From Chitinophagaceae bacterium (GTDB lineage: Bacteria; Bacteroidota; Bacteroidia; Chitinophagales; Chitinophagaceae), in the NCBI GenBank assembly GCA_009885535.1, contig VFKL01000172.1, positions 1 through 39,789 on the forward strand: a stretch of DNA of 39,789 bases, written 5' to 3'. Below the pieces are notes generated by a model that was given only the letters and a program-made list of their open reading frames with translations, was not told the DNA's origin and made no database searches. Numbering within the stretch: the first letter of the stretch is position 1; every line of letters starts with the position of its first letter. Positions 7,808 through 15,620 of the stretch are shown piece by piece. A program made the position numbers and the translations under genes.

Positions 7808-9203
7808 ATGTGGATTTATTTTAATGTTGGTTGTAATTGCATTAAATGGTTTTGGGCAATCAGATACAAGTATGAAATTAAGTTACCCTAATTTTCTACA
7901 ATTGGTGAAGCAAAATCATCCTTTAGCAAAGCAAGCGAATTTAATTCCTAAAACTGCCAATGCAAATACACTTCTGGCACGTGGCAGTTTTGATCCGAAG
8001 TTGTTTTATGAATTCAATAATAAGTTTTTCGATAAAAAAAACTATTACGAATTGGGTAATGCAGGATTTAAAATTCCAACTTGGTATGGAGTTGAATTTA
8101 AAACGGGTTTTGAAAGAAATCAAGGTGTCAATTTAAATCCTGAAAATACGACGCCAAATCAGGGATTGTTTTATTCTCAAATTTCAGTTCCACTTTTACA
8201 AGGTTTAATTATTGATGAAAGGCGTTCAACCCTTAAACAAGCCAAATTGTTTCAAGAATTATCTGCATTTGAAAAAGTAAACACTATAAATGAGTTGCTG
8301 TACAAAGCCGGAAAAGTATACTGGGATTGGCAATTGTCGTTTACAAATGTAGAAGTATTTCAAAATGCGGTAAAGCTAAGTCAGGAAAGGGTTGATGCAA
8401 TAAAAGCCACATCGAATCTAGGAGATAGGCCTGCAATAGACACGGTTGAAGCCATCATTCAACTTCAAGATAGAATTATTGCATCTCAACAAGCACTAAT
8501 GGATTATAGAACAAAATCATTGCTTCTTTCAAATTTTTTGTGGCTTGAAAATGACGTTCCTATTGAGTTGACAGAAAAAACAATTCCTGAAATTTCGGCT
8601 GAAAATTATGAAAATGAAAATGCGCTTTTAGTTAATCTAACTAAATTGGATAGTTTAATCAATAATCATCCAAGCATCAAAATGTATGATTTTAAACTGC
8701 AACAATTATCTATTGAAAGAAAGTTTAAGAAAGATAAATTAAAACCCAATTTGAATTTCAATTACAATCCATTATTTGATGCAAAGAATTTGTCTGCTGG
8801 TTTTCAAAACAACTACAAGTGGGGATTGCTAGTTGGGTTTCCAATATTGTTGAGAAAGGAGCGTGCTGATTTACAACTCACCAAAATAAAAATTGAAAAC
8901 ACCACCTTTGAAACACGTAACAAACGAAACGAGCTTGTGAATAAAGTAAAGGCAACGTTTAATGAATTCAATACTTTTAAAAATCAAATAGATTTATATA
9001 GCAAAAATGTGCTCAACTACAAACGTTTATGGCTATCGGAAAAGCGGATGTTTGATTCGGGTGAAAGTTCTTTGTTTATGATCAACAGCCGAGAAATGAG
9101 TTACATCAATGCCCAAATTAAATTAAATGAAATCATCAATAAAAGTAAAAAAGCAGGATTGGATGTAGAGTACTCTTTTGGGGTGTTGAGTTCGATGTAT
9201 TAG
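7794..9203 (+). CDS. TolC-family outer membrane efflux protein
   Basis: I take the ATG at 7794 as the start because it opens directly into a signal peptide (MLRSKCGFILMLVVIALNGF, cleaved near GFGQS). Longer in-frame versions begin inside hlyD and would bury the signal. The 469-aa product has the two-fold helical organisation of TolC proteins: LSYPNFLQLVKQNHPLAKQA near the N-terminus, paired long helices at about residues 150-260 and 330-450, and strands such as KLKPNLNFNYNPLF. It would form the outer-membrane exit duct of the ABC-HlyD exporter. The 14-nt overlap with hlyD supports co-translation. Confidence 0.88.
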   Translation: MLRSKCGFILMLVVIALNGFGQSDTSMKLSYPNFLQLVKQNHPLAKQANLIPKTANANTLLARGSFDPKLFYEFNNKFFDKKNYYELGNAGFKIPTWYGVEFKTGFERNQGVNLNPENTTPNQGLFYSQISVPLLQGLIIDERRSTLKQAKLFQELSAFEKVNTINELLYKAGKVYWDWQLSFTNVEVFQNAVKLSQERVDAIKATSNLGDRPAIDTVEAIIQLQDRIIASQQALMDYRTKSLLLSNFLWLENDVPIELTEKTIPEISAENYENENALLVNLTKLDSLINNHPSIKMYDFKLQQLSIERKFKKDKLKPNLNFNYNPLFDAKNLSAGFQNNYKWGLLVGFPILLRKERADLQLTKIKIENTTFETRNKRNELVNKVKATFNEFNTFKNQIDLYSKNVLNYKRLWLSEKRMFDSGESSLFMINSREMSYINAQIKLNEIINKSKKAGLDVEYSFGVLSSMY

Positions 9204-9388
9204 TAGGTGTTGAAAAGTTTAAGTGTTTAATTCGCTGCGCGGGTTTAAAGGTTGGGAGAAAATGTCAGCGTGAAAATGAGCGTGAAAGCGAATATTGATT
9301 TTTGATTTTTTTCTTCATACACATTCTGTTTTCCGCTCTAAATAATACTTTGTGTCTTCGTGACTTTGTGCCTTCGTGTCAAAAAACA
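9204..9388 (+). repeat. Degenerate GTT-rich tract and CTTTGTG/CTTCGTG repeats after the tolC gene
   Basis: No coding sequence is supported here. Directly after the stop codon come spaced GTT units (GTTGAAAAGTTTAAGTGTTTAA), then GGGTTTAAAGGTTGGGAG, resembling a worn version of the 9-nt tracts found elsewhere. At 9350-9380, two copies of a unit of the form CTTTGTGYCTTCGTG stand in tandem, the same oligomer family (reverse complement) as after murB at 15625-15760. Confidence 0.45.
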
Positions 9389-9427
9389 CTGCCGATGTTG
9401 GTGTTATCACCAATCATCAAAGTAGAT
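9389..9427 (+). repeat. REP-like hairpin element, copy 1
   Basis: The element begins CTGCCGAT, then TTGGTG-TTAT-CACCAA, then TCATCAAAG. The core stem is 6 bp and extends outward as GAUG against UcAUC with one bulged base. It shares orientation with copies 2, 3 and 6 and is the inverse of copies 4 and 5. Confidence 0.75.
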
Positions 9428-9464
9428 TAGGCCTAAGGCGTTTAATATGTTTTAGATGTTGAGA
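9428..9464 (+). repeat. Short 9-nt-period tract between REP-like copies 1 and 2
   Basis: About three 9-nt units with GTT in fixed phase (GGCGTTTAA, TATGTTTTA, GATGTTGAG) run directly into the ATTTTCGTCTGCC head of copy 2. This matches the tracts that precede copies 4, 5 and 6. Confidence 0.55.
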
Positions 9465-9510
9465 ATTTTCGTCTGCCGATGTTGGTGTTATCACCAATCA
9501 TCAAAGTGGA
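9465..9510 (+). repeat. REP-like hairpin element, copy 2
   Basis: ATTTTCGTCTGCCGAT, then TTGGTG-TTAT-CACCAA, then TCATCAAAGTGGA. It is nearly identical to copy 1, which lies 84 bp upstream in the same orientation. It lies 31 bp beyond the 3' end of the transposase pseudogene (minus strand, ends at 9542). Confidence 0.75.
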
Positions 9511-9541
9511 GTATGCTTTTTTATTTGTAATCAAATTATAT

Positions 9542-10050
9542 TCAACCTGTCATTATCCCAAAATAATCATCACCACAATTGTAGTAACTTGCGGAAGAAT
9601 ATTTGTAATCTTCAGGAAATATACATTTCCCCGCTTTCACGGGATTGTCATGTATATAATTCATTTTTTGTACAAAGAATTTTTCAGAAAACAACTCAAC
9701 TGATAGAGCATTCTTTTTCCAAAACTGAAATACACGATCATCTTTTTTTACTTTGAAATCTTGTAAATAATAATCATCAGATTTCATTAACTCGAACTTC
9801 ATTTGTTGGACTGTAAATTTCATGAAATTATGTATTATTTTATTATGAATATTTCACCTAAAACTAGCCAAATCAAATGGATATGATTATCCATAATAAC
9901 TAAAGCGTGAAGTTTGATTTTTTTATTATCTACTAGATATTTAAGACTAGAAATAATGATGTTTTTAAAAATGTTATTATCGAGTAAAAATTTCCAGTCA
10001 ATGATTGTTGCGGTATAGAATTGAGGCCAATGAATTGAATAATTATTCAT
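9542..10050 (-). pseudogene. REP-associated tyrosine transposase (RAYT, IS200/Y1 type), frameshifted
   Basis: Read from 10050 down, the first frame gives 71 aa with the N-terminal Y1 transposase signature, including FYTATIIDW and VIMDNHIHLIW, which carries the HUH pair (HIH). A shift of frame near 9850-9865 is needed to continue into HNFMKFTVQQMKFEL, DDRVFQFWKKN and YIHDNPVKAG (catalytic Tyr expected in YIH), ending with YKYSSASYYN before the stop at 9542. Combined length (about 165-170 aa) fits stand-alone RAYTs. Such enzymes process REP hairpins as single-stranded DNA. Both halves keep all key residues, so the break looks recent or could be a sequencing indel. REP-like hairpins flank it at 9465 and 10122. 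Confidence 0.8.
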
Positions 10051-10121
10051 TTTTTAATTAAAAATAAATAGCCATTAATTCAATTTAGTGTTTTTTTACT
10101 TCGTTTAAAAATAGAAAATAT

Positions 10122-10160
10122 CGCCGATTTGTTGGTGAAAACACCAACAAAAACAAAGCA
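10122..10160 (+). repeat. REP-like hairpin element, copy 3 (divergent, perfect 10-bp stem)
   Basis: Head CGCCGAT, then TTTGTTGGTG-AAAA-CACCAACAAA. The outer stem bases differ from other copies on both sides, yet pairing is kept and even improved (UUUG with CAAA replaces GAUG with UcAUC). It lies upstream of the transposase start and next to a second transposase fragment. Confidence 0.65.
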
Positions 10161-10168
10161 TCGAAAGA

Positions 10169-10258
10169 GATTTTCAGAAAACAACTCAACTGATAGTGCT
10201 TTCCTCTTCCCAAACTGAAATACACGATTATCTTTTTTTACTATGAAATTTTAAGTAA
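10169..10258 (-). pseudogene. Second RAYT transposase fragment
   Basis: About 88 bp closely match 9681-9767 inside the neighbouring transposase pseudogene, with scattered substitutions. On the minus strand it encodes DNRVFQFGKRKALSVELFSEN, the paralogue of DDRVFQFWKKNALSVELFSEK. The conserved Trp of FQFW is Gly here. No start, HUH motif or tyrosine segment remains, so it is a relic of another copy, ending next to REP-like copy 3. Confidence 0.7.
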
Positions 10259-10332
10259 ATGGAGATGATAAATGATTATGTTTCATAAATTGCGCACAAA
10301 AGTATATTTATGGGTAATAAAATACACGTTAC

Positions 10333-10647
10333 ATGAAAACGAAACAAGTAATAATGCCTAAAAACCTAAAGCTACTTACCACCTTGGGTGAAAATATAAA
10401 GTTAGCTCGCTTAAGGAGAAAACTATCTGCAGAACAGGTAGCAGAAAGGGCAGGAATAGGCAGAAAGACATTGTACAGTATTGAGCTTGGAAGTCCATCG
10501 GTTTCGATGGGTAATTATCTCCAAGTACTTTTTGTTTTAGGTCTTCAAAATGATATTGTACAAGTTGGAGCAAATGATACATTAGGCAGAAAGTTACAGG
10601 ATGCAGGAATTTTAATTAAAAAAAGAGGCGCAAAAAGAATGCTTTAA
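10333..10647 (+). CDS. HipB-like XRE-family helix-turn-helix regulator (orphan antitoxin)
   Basis: The 104-aa protein has a Cro/C1-type HTH at about residues 17-72: LGENIKLARLRRKLSAEQVAERAGIGRKTLYSIELGSPSVSMGNYLQVLFVLGL. A basic tail follows (KKRGAKRML). This arrangement, including the tail running into a downstream gene, matches HipB-type antitoxins of HipBA modules, which bind the HipA kinase and autorepress. Here only a frameshifted stub of hipA follows. A GTAA...TTAC inverted repeat (10314-10332) abuts the start codon and could be an operator, and TATATTTA at 10303 resembles a -7 box. Without HipA it is presumably a leftover or a solitary DNA-binding protein. Confidence 0.75.
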   Translation: MKTKQVIMPKNLKLLTTLGENIKLARLRRKLSAEQVAERAGIGRKTLYSIELGSPSVSMGNYLQVLFVLGLQNDIVQVGANDTLGRKLQDAGILIKKRGAKRML

Positions 10648-10650
10648 GTT

Positions 10651-10747
10651 ATGGCAATTCAAGAAAAATTTATGGGTTTATGCAGATTGGTTTGATTTGT
10701 TTATTCACCACAATCTCTTGCTTCTCCTACATTTCAGCGGAAAATAA
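10651..10747 (+). pseudogene. hipA 5' remnant (frameshifted, truncated)
   Basis: An ATG lies 3 nt after the hipB-like stop and gives MAIQEK. One base out of frame, the next codons read LWVYADWFDL, which matches the N-terminal strand of HipA kinases (usually x-V-Y-A-D-W-x-x-L). The frame then loses similarity and stops at 10745-10747. The kinase body is missing: the tmRNA terminator and ssrA 3' end occupy the sequence where it should continue. Identification rests on about ten residues plus the position directly after a HipB-like gene. Confidence 0.45.
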
Positions 10748-10776
10748 AAATGGTCAACCTACACAGATTGACCAAA
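10742..10776 (-). terminator. Rho-independent terminator of ssrA
   Basis: On the minus strand TTGGTCAA is followed by a loop of about ten bases and TTGACCA, then TTTTTATTTT. The 7-bp stem lies about 10 nt past the mature tmRNA 3' end, the expected place for an ssrA terminator. Confidence 0.75.
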
Positions 10777-10785
10777 ATTCTCGCT

Positions 10786-11157
10786 GGGTGGAGCTGCAGG
10801 GAATCGAACCCTGGTCCAAACATATTCGCCATAAGCTTTCTACATGTTTATTCTGTAATTATTTGTAGGGAAAATACAGGGAACAGACAAACCAATATTT
10901 TCCTTAGATGAATGGTCTTAAGCCAACGTCACATCATTCGCGGGCAGCAACCTGTGTTTGTTTTGAGTCGGCGGCGGAGCATGGTAACAGATAAACCTGC
11001 TCGGCGGCCCGAATGGATGCTAATCTATCGATTAAGCAGCCATGGCATACGAAGTATTGCCATTTAGAGTTTGAATATTCAGATTTAAGTGCTAATTATC
11101 CAACGCACTACATGCTTACACTTACAAAGATCTATGCTGTCAAAACCGGTCAGCCCC
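10786..11157 (-). ncRNA. ssrA: Transfer-messenger RNA (tmRNA)
   Basis: The 5' end GGGGCTGACCGGTTTTGACAG (from 11157) pairs with CAGCTCC at 10796-10790 to form the 7-bp acceptor stem. A canonical T-arm GGGTTCGATTCCC precedes it. The tag reading frame runs from GGC at 11061 to TAA at 11034-11032 and encodes GNTSYAMAA, ending in the AMAA type seen in other Bacteroidota tags. GAGCA/TGCTC and neighbouring pairs fit the downstream pseudoknots. After discriminator A10789 the genome reads CCC rather than CCA, so the CCA end is probably completed by the CCA-adding enzyme. The RNA rescues stalled ribosomes with SmpB. The length of about 370 nt is normal for one-piece tmRNA. Confidence 0.95.
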
Positions 11158-11343
11158 GTTTTATTTTGATGCACGAAGATAATTAATTATTTGTGCTCAT
11201 TTCGATAAAATTTCAGGCATTTTGTTAATTAATCCTTGATTTTTTTATAAATACTTTTGAAAACAATATTCAACCCTTTTTCAATGGTAGATTAATAAAA
11301 ATCTTTGTGCTCAAACTACTTTTTTCTACCTATTTTCGTGTTT

Positions 11344-12108
11344 ATGCATATTTTAAAAAAATCTTTCAATTTCCTTTTCAACGTCTACTGCGGATTAACT
11401 TTATTACTTGTTTTCGTTGTAATGTTTCCCATTGCGTTATCCTCCGTTTTTTTGTCGCCTAAAAATAGAAGCGACTTCATGTACAATACTTGTAGAATTG
11501 GTTTTGATATTTTATTCTTTTTGTGGGGAATCAATCACAAGAATATTTATGAAACTCCACACGATTCATCTAAGCCTGTGATTTTTGTGTTTAATCACAT
11601 TTCTTATATGGATGCAATGGTAATTTTAAAGGCAATTCGTAATCAAGCAATCAGGGGTTTGGGTAAGGTTGAAATTTCGAAAATACCCCTGCTCGGATTT
11701 ATGTACAAACATGCCGTTATTATGGTTAAGCGTGAAGATGCCGAAGATAGAGCCAGAAGCGTTGCTGATTTAAAAGCGGCAATTAACGACAATATTTCTA
11801 TTATTCTCGCGCCAGAAGGTACATTCAACATGACACCAAAGCCACTTACCCGTTTTTATGATGGTGCGTTTCGTATTGCTATTCAAACCCAAACACCCAT
11901 AAAGCCATTGTTGTTTTTAGATACTTACGATCGATTAAATTACAACTCCATTTTTTCAGTAAAACCTGGAAAATCTCGTGTGGTTTATTTAGATGAAGTT
12001 TCTGTTGAAGGTTTTACCATTGATGATGTGGCCGTTTTACGCCAAAAGGTATATGATATTATGGAAGCCGCTTTAATTAGATATAACGCTTCGTGGATTA
12101 AAGAATAA
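11344..12108 (+). CDS. 1-acyl-sn-glycerol-3-phosphate acyltransferase (PlsC-like)
   Basis: I start at ATG 11344 (254 aa); an upstream TTG at 11305 would add 13 unlikely residues. An N-terminal hydrophobic segment (about residues 5-40) anchors it to the inner membrane. Acyltransferase motif I is NHISYMD (His85-x4-Asp90), the motif II region is about IRGLGKVEISKIPLLG, and motif III is PEGTFN (Glu158-Gly-Thr). These are the signatures of the PlsC/LPAT family, which transfer an acyl group to lysophosphatidate in phospholipid synthesis. TATTTTCG at 11331 resembles a -7 box, but only 5 nt before the ATG. priA follows after 6 nt. An ornithine-lipid or other lysolipid acyltransferase is possible. Confidence 0.85.
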   Translation: MHILKKSFNFLFNVYCGLTLLLVFVVMFPIALSSVFLSPKNRSDFMYNTCRIGFDILFFLWGINHKNIYETPHDSSKPVIFVFNHISYMDAMVILKAIRNQAIRGLGKVEISKIPLLGFMYKHAVIMVKREDAEDRARSVADLKAAINDNISIILAPEGTFNMTPKPLTRFYDGAFRIAIQTQTPIKPLLFLDTYDRLNYNSIFSVKPGKSRVVYLDEVSVEGFTIDDVAVLRQKVYDIMEAALIRYNASWIKE

Positions 12109-12114
12109 AAATGT

Positions 12115-14592
12115 ATGTGCCCTCAAAATGAAATATCATTTCCTGATTCATCATCCAATTATTGGGTTGAAGTTATTTTGCCCTTGGCACTTCCTATTGT
12201 ATATACTTATCACGTTCCTGCTCATTTAATTTCGGAAGTAAAAATCGGTTGCAGAGCTGAAGTGGTTTTTGGAAAAAATAAACGTTATTCTGGAATCATA
12301 AAATCCATTTCAAATACAGCGCCTCAATTTCCAACGAAACCAATATTAAGTGTCATTGATGAATCGTCAATTCTGTTTTCTGTTCAACTGAAATTTTGGG
12401 ATTGGATTGCATCTTATTATATGTGCAGTTTGGGTGAAGTAATGGCAGCAGCTTTGCCAACGAATTTTAAATTGAATAGCGAAACCATCTTGATTTATAA
12501 CGATGATATTGATGATGATTTTAGCCATTTAAATGGCGATGAGTTTTTAGTTGCGGAAGCGTTATTAATTCGCAAACAATTGCAGCTTGTTGAGATTCAG
12601 CAGATTTTACAACATACCAATATTTATGTAATTATAAAATCACTTATCGATAAAAACATTTGCTTCATTTGGGAGCAGCTAAACGAAAAGTACAAACCCA
12701 AAAAAGAATCTTTCGTTACCCTTGATCCTGCATATGAAAACCCAGAATCGCTCGAGACTTTGTTTGCTGATTGGAGTGGTGCACCCAAACAAATGAATCT
12801 ACTTTTGGCATTTTTACACTTGCAAAAAACGAATGGAGAAGTGATTCAATCCGAGTTGTTGAAAAAAGCAAATGCAAGTGCCGCGCAATTAAACGCACTT
12901 AAAGAAAAGAAAATCCTCGTTGTTGAAAAACGAAAAATAAATAGAATTGCCACCAAAGAAAAAAACATTTTCATTGATTTCGAATTGTCTGAGTTGCAAT
13001 CGAATGCGCTTGTTCAATTAAATCAAGTGTTTGAAGAAAAGAACATTTGTTTATTGCATGGTGTTACCGGTAGTGGAAAAACCTTGCTTTACATCAAAAT
13101 GATTGAGCAGTTTATCAAACAAGATAAACAGGTTTTGTATCTATTGCCGGAGATCGCACTAACGTCGCAGATTATACGCAGATTGCAAATTCATTTTGGC
13201 GGGCATGTGGCGATTTATCATTCTAAATTTAATGATCAGGAACGGGTAGAGCTTTGGAATAAAGTAAAAAACAATGAAGTGAATGTATTGCTGGGCGCTA
13301 GAAGTGCATTGTTTTTGCCATTTCAAAATTTAGGATTAATTGTTATTGACGAAGAGCATGATGCATCTTATAAACAACAAGATCCTGCACCAAGATATAA
13401 TGCCAGAGATGCGGCTATTTATTATGCTTCATTGTTTGGCGCAAAAGTTTTATTAGGAAGTGGTACACCATCTCTTGAAAGTTATCAAAATGCTTTGCAA
13501 AATAAATATGGTTTGGTTACCCTTACTGAAAGATTTGGCGGAATTAAAATGCCATTGATTGAAGTGGTGAACACAAGACAAGCTGCACTTCTAGGTAAAG
13601 TAACCATCAGCGAATCGTTGAAAGAAATGATTTTGCAAACCATTGAAAAAAAGAAACAGGTTATTTTATTTCAAAACAGAAGAGGGTATAATCCATATTT
13701 GATTTGTGGTACTTGTGGTTTTATTCCTCAATGCAATCATTGTGATGTATCGCTCACGTTACATAAATACAGTAATAAATTGCACTGCCATTATTGTGGA
13801 AGCACTTATCCCAAATTGGTTACTTGTGTAGCATGTGGTACTAATAAATGGGTGGAGAAAAATTTTGGCACCGAAAAAATTGAAGAAGAACTTGAAACAG
13901 ATTTTCCTCAATATAGAATTGCACGAATGGATGTGGATAGTATTAGAGGTAAAACAGCGCATGATACTTTAATTCAACAATTTGAACAGCAACGAATAGA
14001 TATTTTGGTGGGCACACAAATGGTGGTTAAAGGCCTCGACTTTGAAAGCGTTGGATTGGTAGGTATTTTAGATGCTGATGGTTTATTAAGCTTTGCAGAC
14101 TTTAGGGTAAATGAACGTGCATTTCAATTGATGGAACAGGTGAGTGGGAGAGCGGGCAGAAAAGGGGAGCAGGGGAAAGTAATTATCCAAGCCATTAATG
14201 TAAAGCATCCCATTATTGAATTGGTAAAACAACATGACTTTCTTAAGTTTTTTAAATTAGAAATAGAAAGTAGGAAAACATTTTTTTATCCTCCTTTTAG
14301 TAGATTGATTTTGCTAACTTTAAAACATAAACAAATTGAAACAGTAGAACAAGGCGCTACTCATCTAGCCAATTCATTAAGGATAGATTTTAAAGATGGG
14401 GTAGTAGGTCCCGCAAAGCCAGTTATAGGCAGAATGAGAAATCAATATATAATGGAAATCATGTTGAAGTTGCCGAAGGATATCAAATCTGTAAATCATG
14501 CAAAAATGGCTATAGTTCACCACATTAATTTGATGCTTGCAGAAAAGCCATTCAAAGCCATTTTAGTCATTGTAAATGTAGATCCGGTTTAA
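12115..14592 (+). CDS. priA: Primosomal replication restart helicase PriA
   Basis: The 825-aa protein has an N-terminal 3'-DNA-binding domain (about residues 13-110, ending with the LGEVMAAALP segment) and a superfamily 2 helicase core. Walker A is GVTGSGKT (316-323) and the Walker B/DEEH box is Asp412-Glu-Glu-His415. Eight zinc-binding cysteines follow (531, 534, 540, 543, 558, 561, 571, 574), then helicase C motifs TQMVVKGLDF and QVSGRAGR. PriA restarts stalled replication forks by loading the replisome on D-loops. Length and all motifs are normal. It lies 6 nt after the acyltransferase gene and 11 nt before murB, so the three are probably co-transcribed. Confidence 0.97.
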   Translation: MCPQNEISFPDSSSNYWVEVILPLALPIVYTYHVPAHLISEVKIGCRAEVVFGKNKRYSGIIKSISNTAPQFPTKPILSVIDESSILFSVQLKFWDWIASYYMCSLGEVMAAALPTNFKLNSETILIYNDDIDDDFSHLNGDEFLVAEALLIRKQLQLVEIQQILQHTNIYVIIKSLIDKNICFIWEQLNEKYKPKKESFVTLDPAYENPESLETLFADWSGAPKQMNLLLAFLHLQKTNGEVIQSELLKKANASAAQLNALKEKKILVVEKRKINRIATKEKNIFIDFELSELQSNALVQLNQVFEEKNICLLHGVTGSGKTLLYIKMIEQFIKQDKQVLYLLPEIALTSQIIRRLQIHFGGHVAIYHSKFNDQERVELWNKVKNNEVNVLLGARSALFLPFQNLGLIVIDEEHDASYKQQDPAPRYNARDAAIYYASLFGAKVLLGSGTPSLESYQNALQNKYGLVTLTERFGGIKMPLIEVVNTRQAALLGKVTISESLKEMILQTIEKKKQVILFQNRRGYNPYLICGTCGFIPQCNHCDVSLTLHKYSNKLHCHYCGSTYPKLVTCVACGTNKWVEKNFGTEKIEEELETDFPQYRIARMDVDSIRGKTAHDTLIQQFEQQRIDILVGTQMVVKGLDFESVGLVGILDADGLLSFADFRVNERAFQLMEQVSGRAGRKGEQGKVIIQAINVKHPIIELVKQHDFLKFFKLEIESRKTFFYPPFSRLILLTLKHKQIETVEQGATHLANSLRIDFKDGVVGPAKPVIGRMRNQYIMEIMLKLPKDIKSVNHAKMAIVHHINLMLAEKPFKAILVIVNVDPV

Positions 14593-14603
14593 ATTAATTC
14601 ATA

Positions 14604-15620
14604 GTGCAAATTCAAGAAAACATATCGTTAAAGAAGTACAATACATTTGGAATGAATGTATCGGCAAAATATTTTTATCGGTTTTCTACAGTTGATCAAA
14701 TGCAAGAAATTGGAGCATCAGAAACCTTTAAACATAATCCTGTATTGATTTTAGGTGGAGGAAGCAATATGTTGTTAACTACAAATTTTGAAGGGCTTGT
14801 TTTAAAAAATGAAATCCCTGGTATTGAACTTGTATCAGAAGATGAAGAACATTATTTTGTAAAAGTGGGTGCTGGTGTGGATTGGCAGGAATTTGTTTTG
14901 TATTGTTTAGAAAAAAACTATGCAGGTGTTGAAAATCTAGCTTTGATTCCAGGGAAAGTAGGTGCGTCACCCATGCAAAACATTGGCGCGTACGGTGTAG
15001 AATTGAAAGATGTTTTTCATTCGCTAGAAGCCATTAACGTTAATGATTTAAATGTAGTTACTTTTTACAATGGGGATTGTGAATTTGGATACAGAGAAAG
15101 CATTTTTAAAAATAAATGTAAAAATCAATTTGTAATTACGTCAGTTACTTTTAAGTTAAACAAGATTCCGGTATACAAAACGGCTTACGGTGCAATTGAA
15201 GATGCGCTTCAAGAAATGAAAGTAGATGCATTATCCATTCAACATATTGCACAAGCGGTAATGCATATACGCAATAGCAAACTCCCCAATCCCAATGTTA
15301 TCGGTAATGCGGGAAGTTTTTTTAAAAACCCTGAAATTGAAGCTTTTCAATTCGAATCATTGAAAAATTATTTCCCAAATATCAATGGTTATCCTACAGA
15401 TTCCGGTAAAATTAAAATTGCTGCGGGTTGGTTAATCGAGCAAGCCGGTTGGAAAGGCTATCGTAAAGGTGATGCGGGTTGTCATGATAAACAAGCCCTA
15501 GTATTGGTTAACCATGGAAAAGCAACAGGTACAGAAATTTTTGAATTGAGTGAAAATATCATTTCATCTGTGCATGATAAATTCGGGATTTTTTTACATC
15601 GAGAAGTGAATATTTATTAA
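14604..15620 (+). CDS. murB: UDP-N-acetylenolpyruvoylglucosamine reductase MurB
   Basis: The 338-aa protein starts at GTG 14604, followed by QIQENISLKKYNTFG. The NTFG opening is characteristic, and no ATG precedes it in frame. FAD-binding motifs LGGGSNMLLT and ALIPGKVGASPMQNIGAYG are present. The catalytic Ser is in GNAGSFFKNP (Ser238), and the C-terminal Glu334 lies in LHREVN. The YRES motif (YRESIFKNK) indicates a type I enzyme. It reduces UDP-GlcNAc-enolpyruvate to UDP-MurNAc with NADPH, the second committed step of peptidoglycan synthesis, in the cytoplasm. It is 11 nt downstream of priA. Confidence 0.97.
   Translation: MQIQENISLKKYNTFGMNVSAKYFYRFSTVDQMQEIGASETFKHNPVLILGGGSNMLLTTNFEGLVLKNEIPGIELVSEDEEHYFVKVGAGVDWQEFVLYCLEKNYAGVENLALIPGKVGASPMQNIGAYGVELKDVFHSLEAINVNDLNVVTFYNGDCEFGYRESIFKNKCKNQFVITSVTFKLNKIPVYKTAYGAIEDALQEMKVDALSIQHIAQAVMHIRNSKLPNPNVIGNAGSFFKNPEIEAFQFESLKNYFPNINGYPTDSGKIKIAAGWLIEQAGWKGYRKGDAGCHDKQALVLVNHGKATGTEIFELSENIISSVHDKFGIFLHREVNIY

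Noticed and set aside
9479-9703. 74-aa open frame on the plus strand
   Set aside because: It is antisense to the RAYT pseudogene, whose minus-strand translation shows clear conserved motifs.
10680-10868. 62-aa open frame on the plus strand
   Set aside because: It runs through the ssrA terminator and T-arm, antisense to the tmRNA; its PWSKHIRHK stretch is the tmRNA 3' part read backwards.
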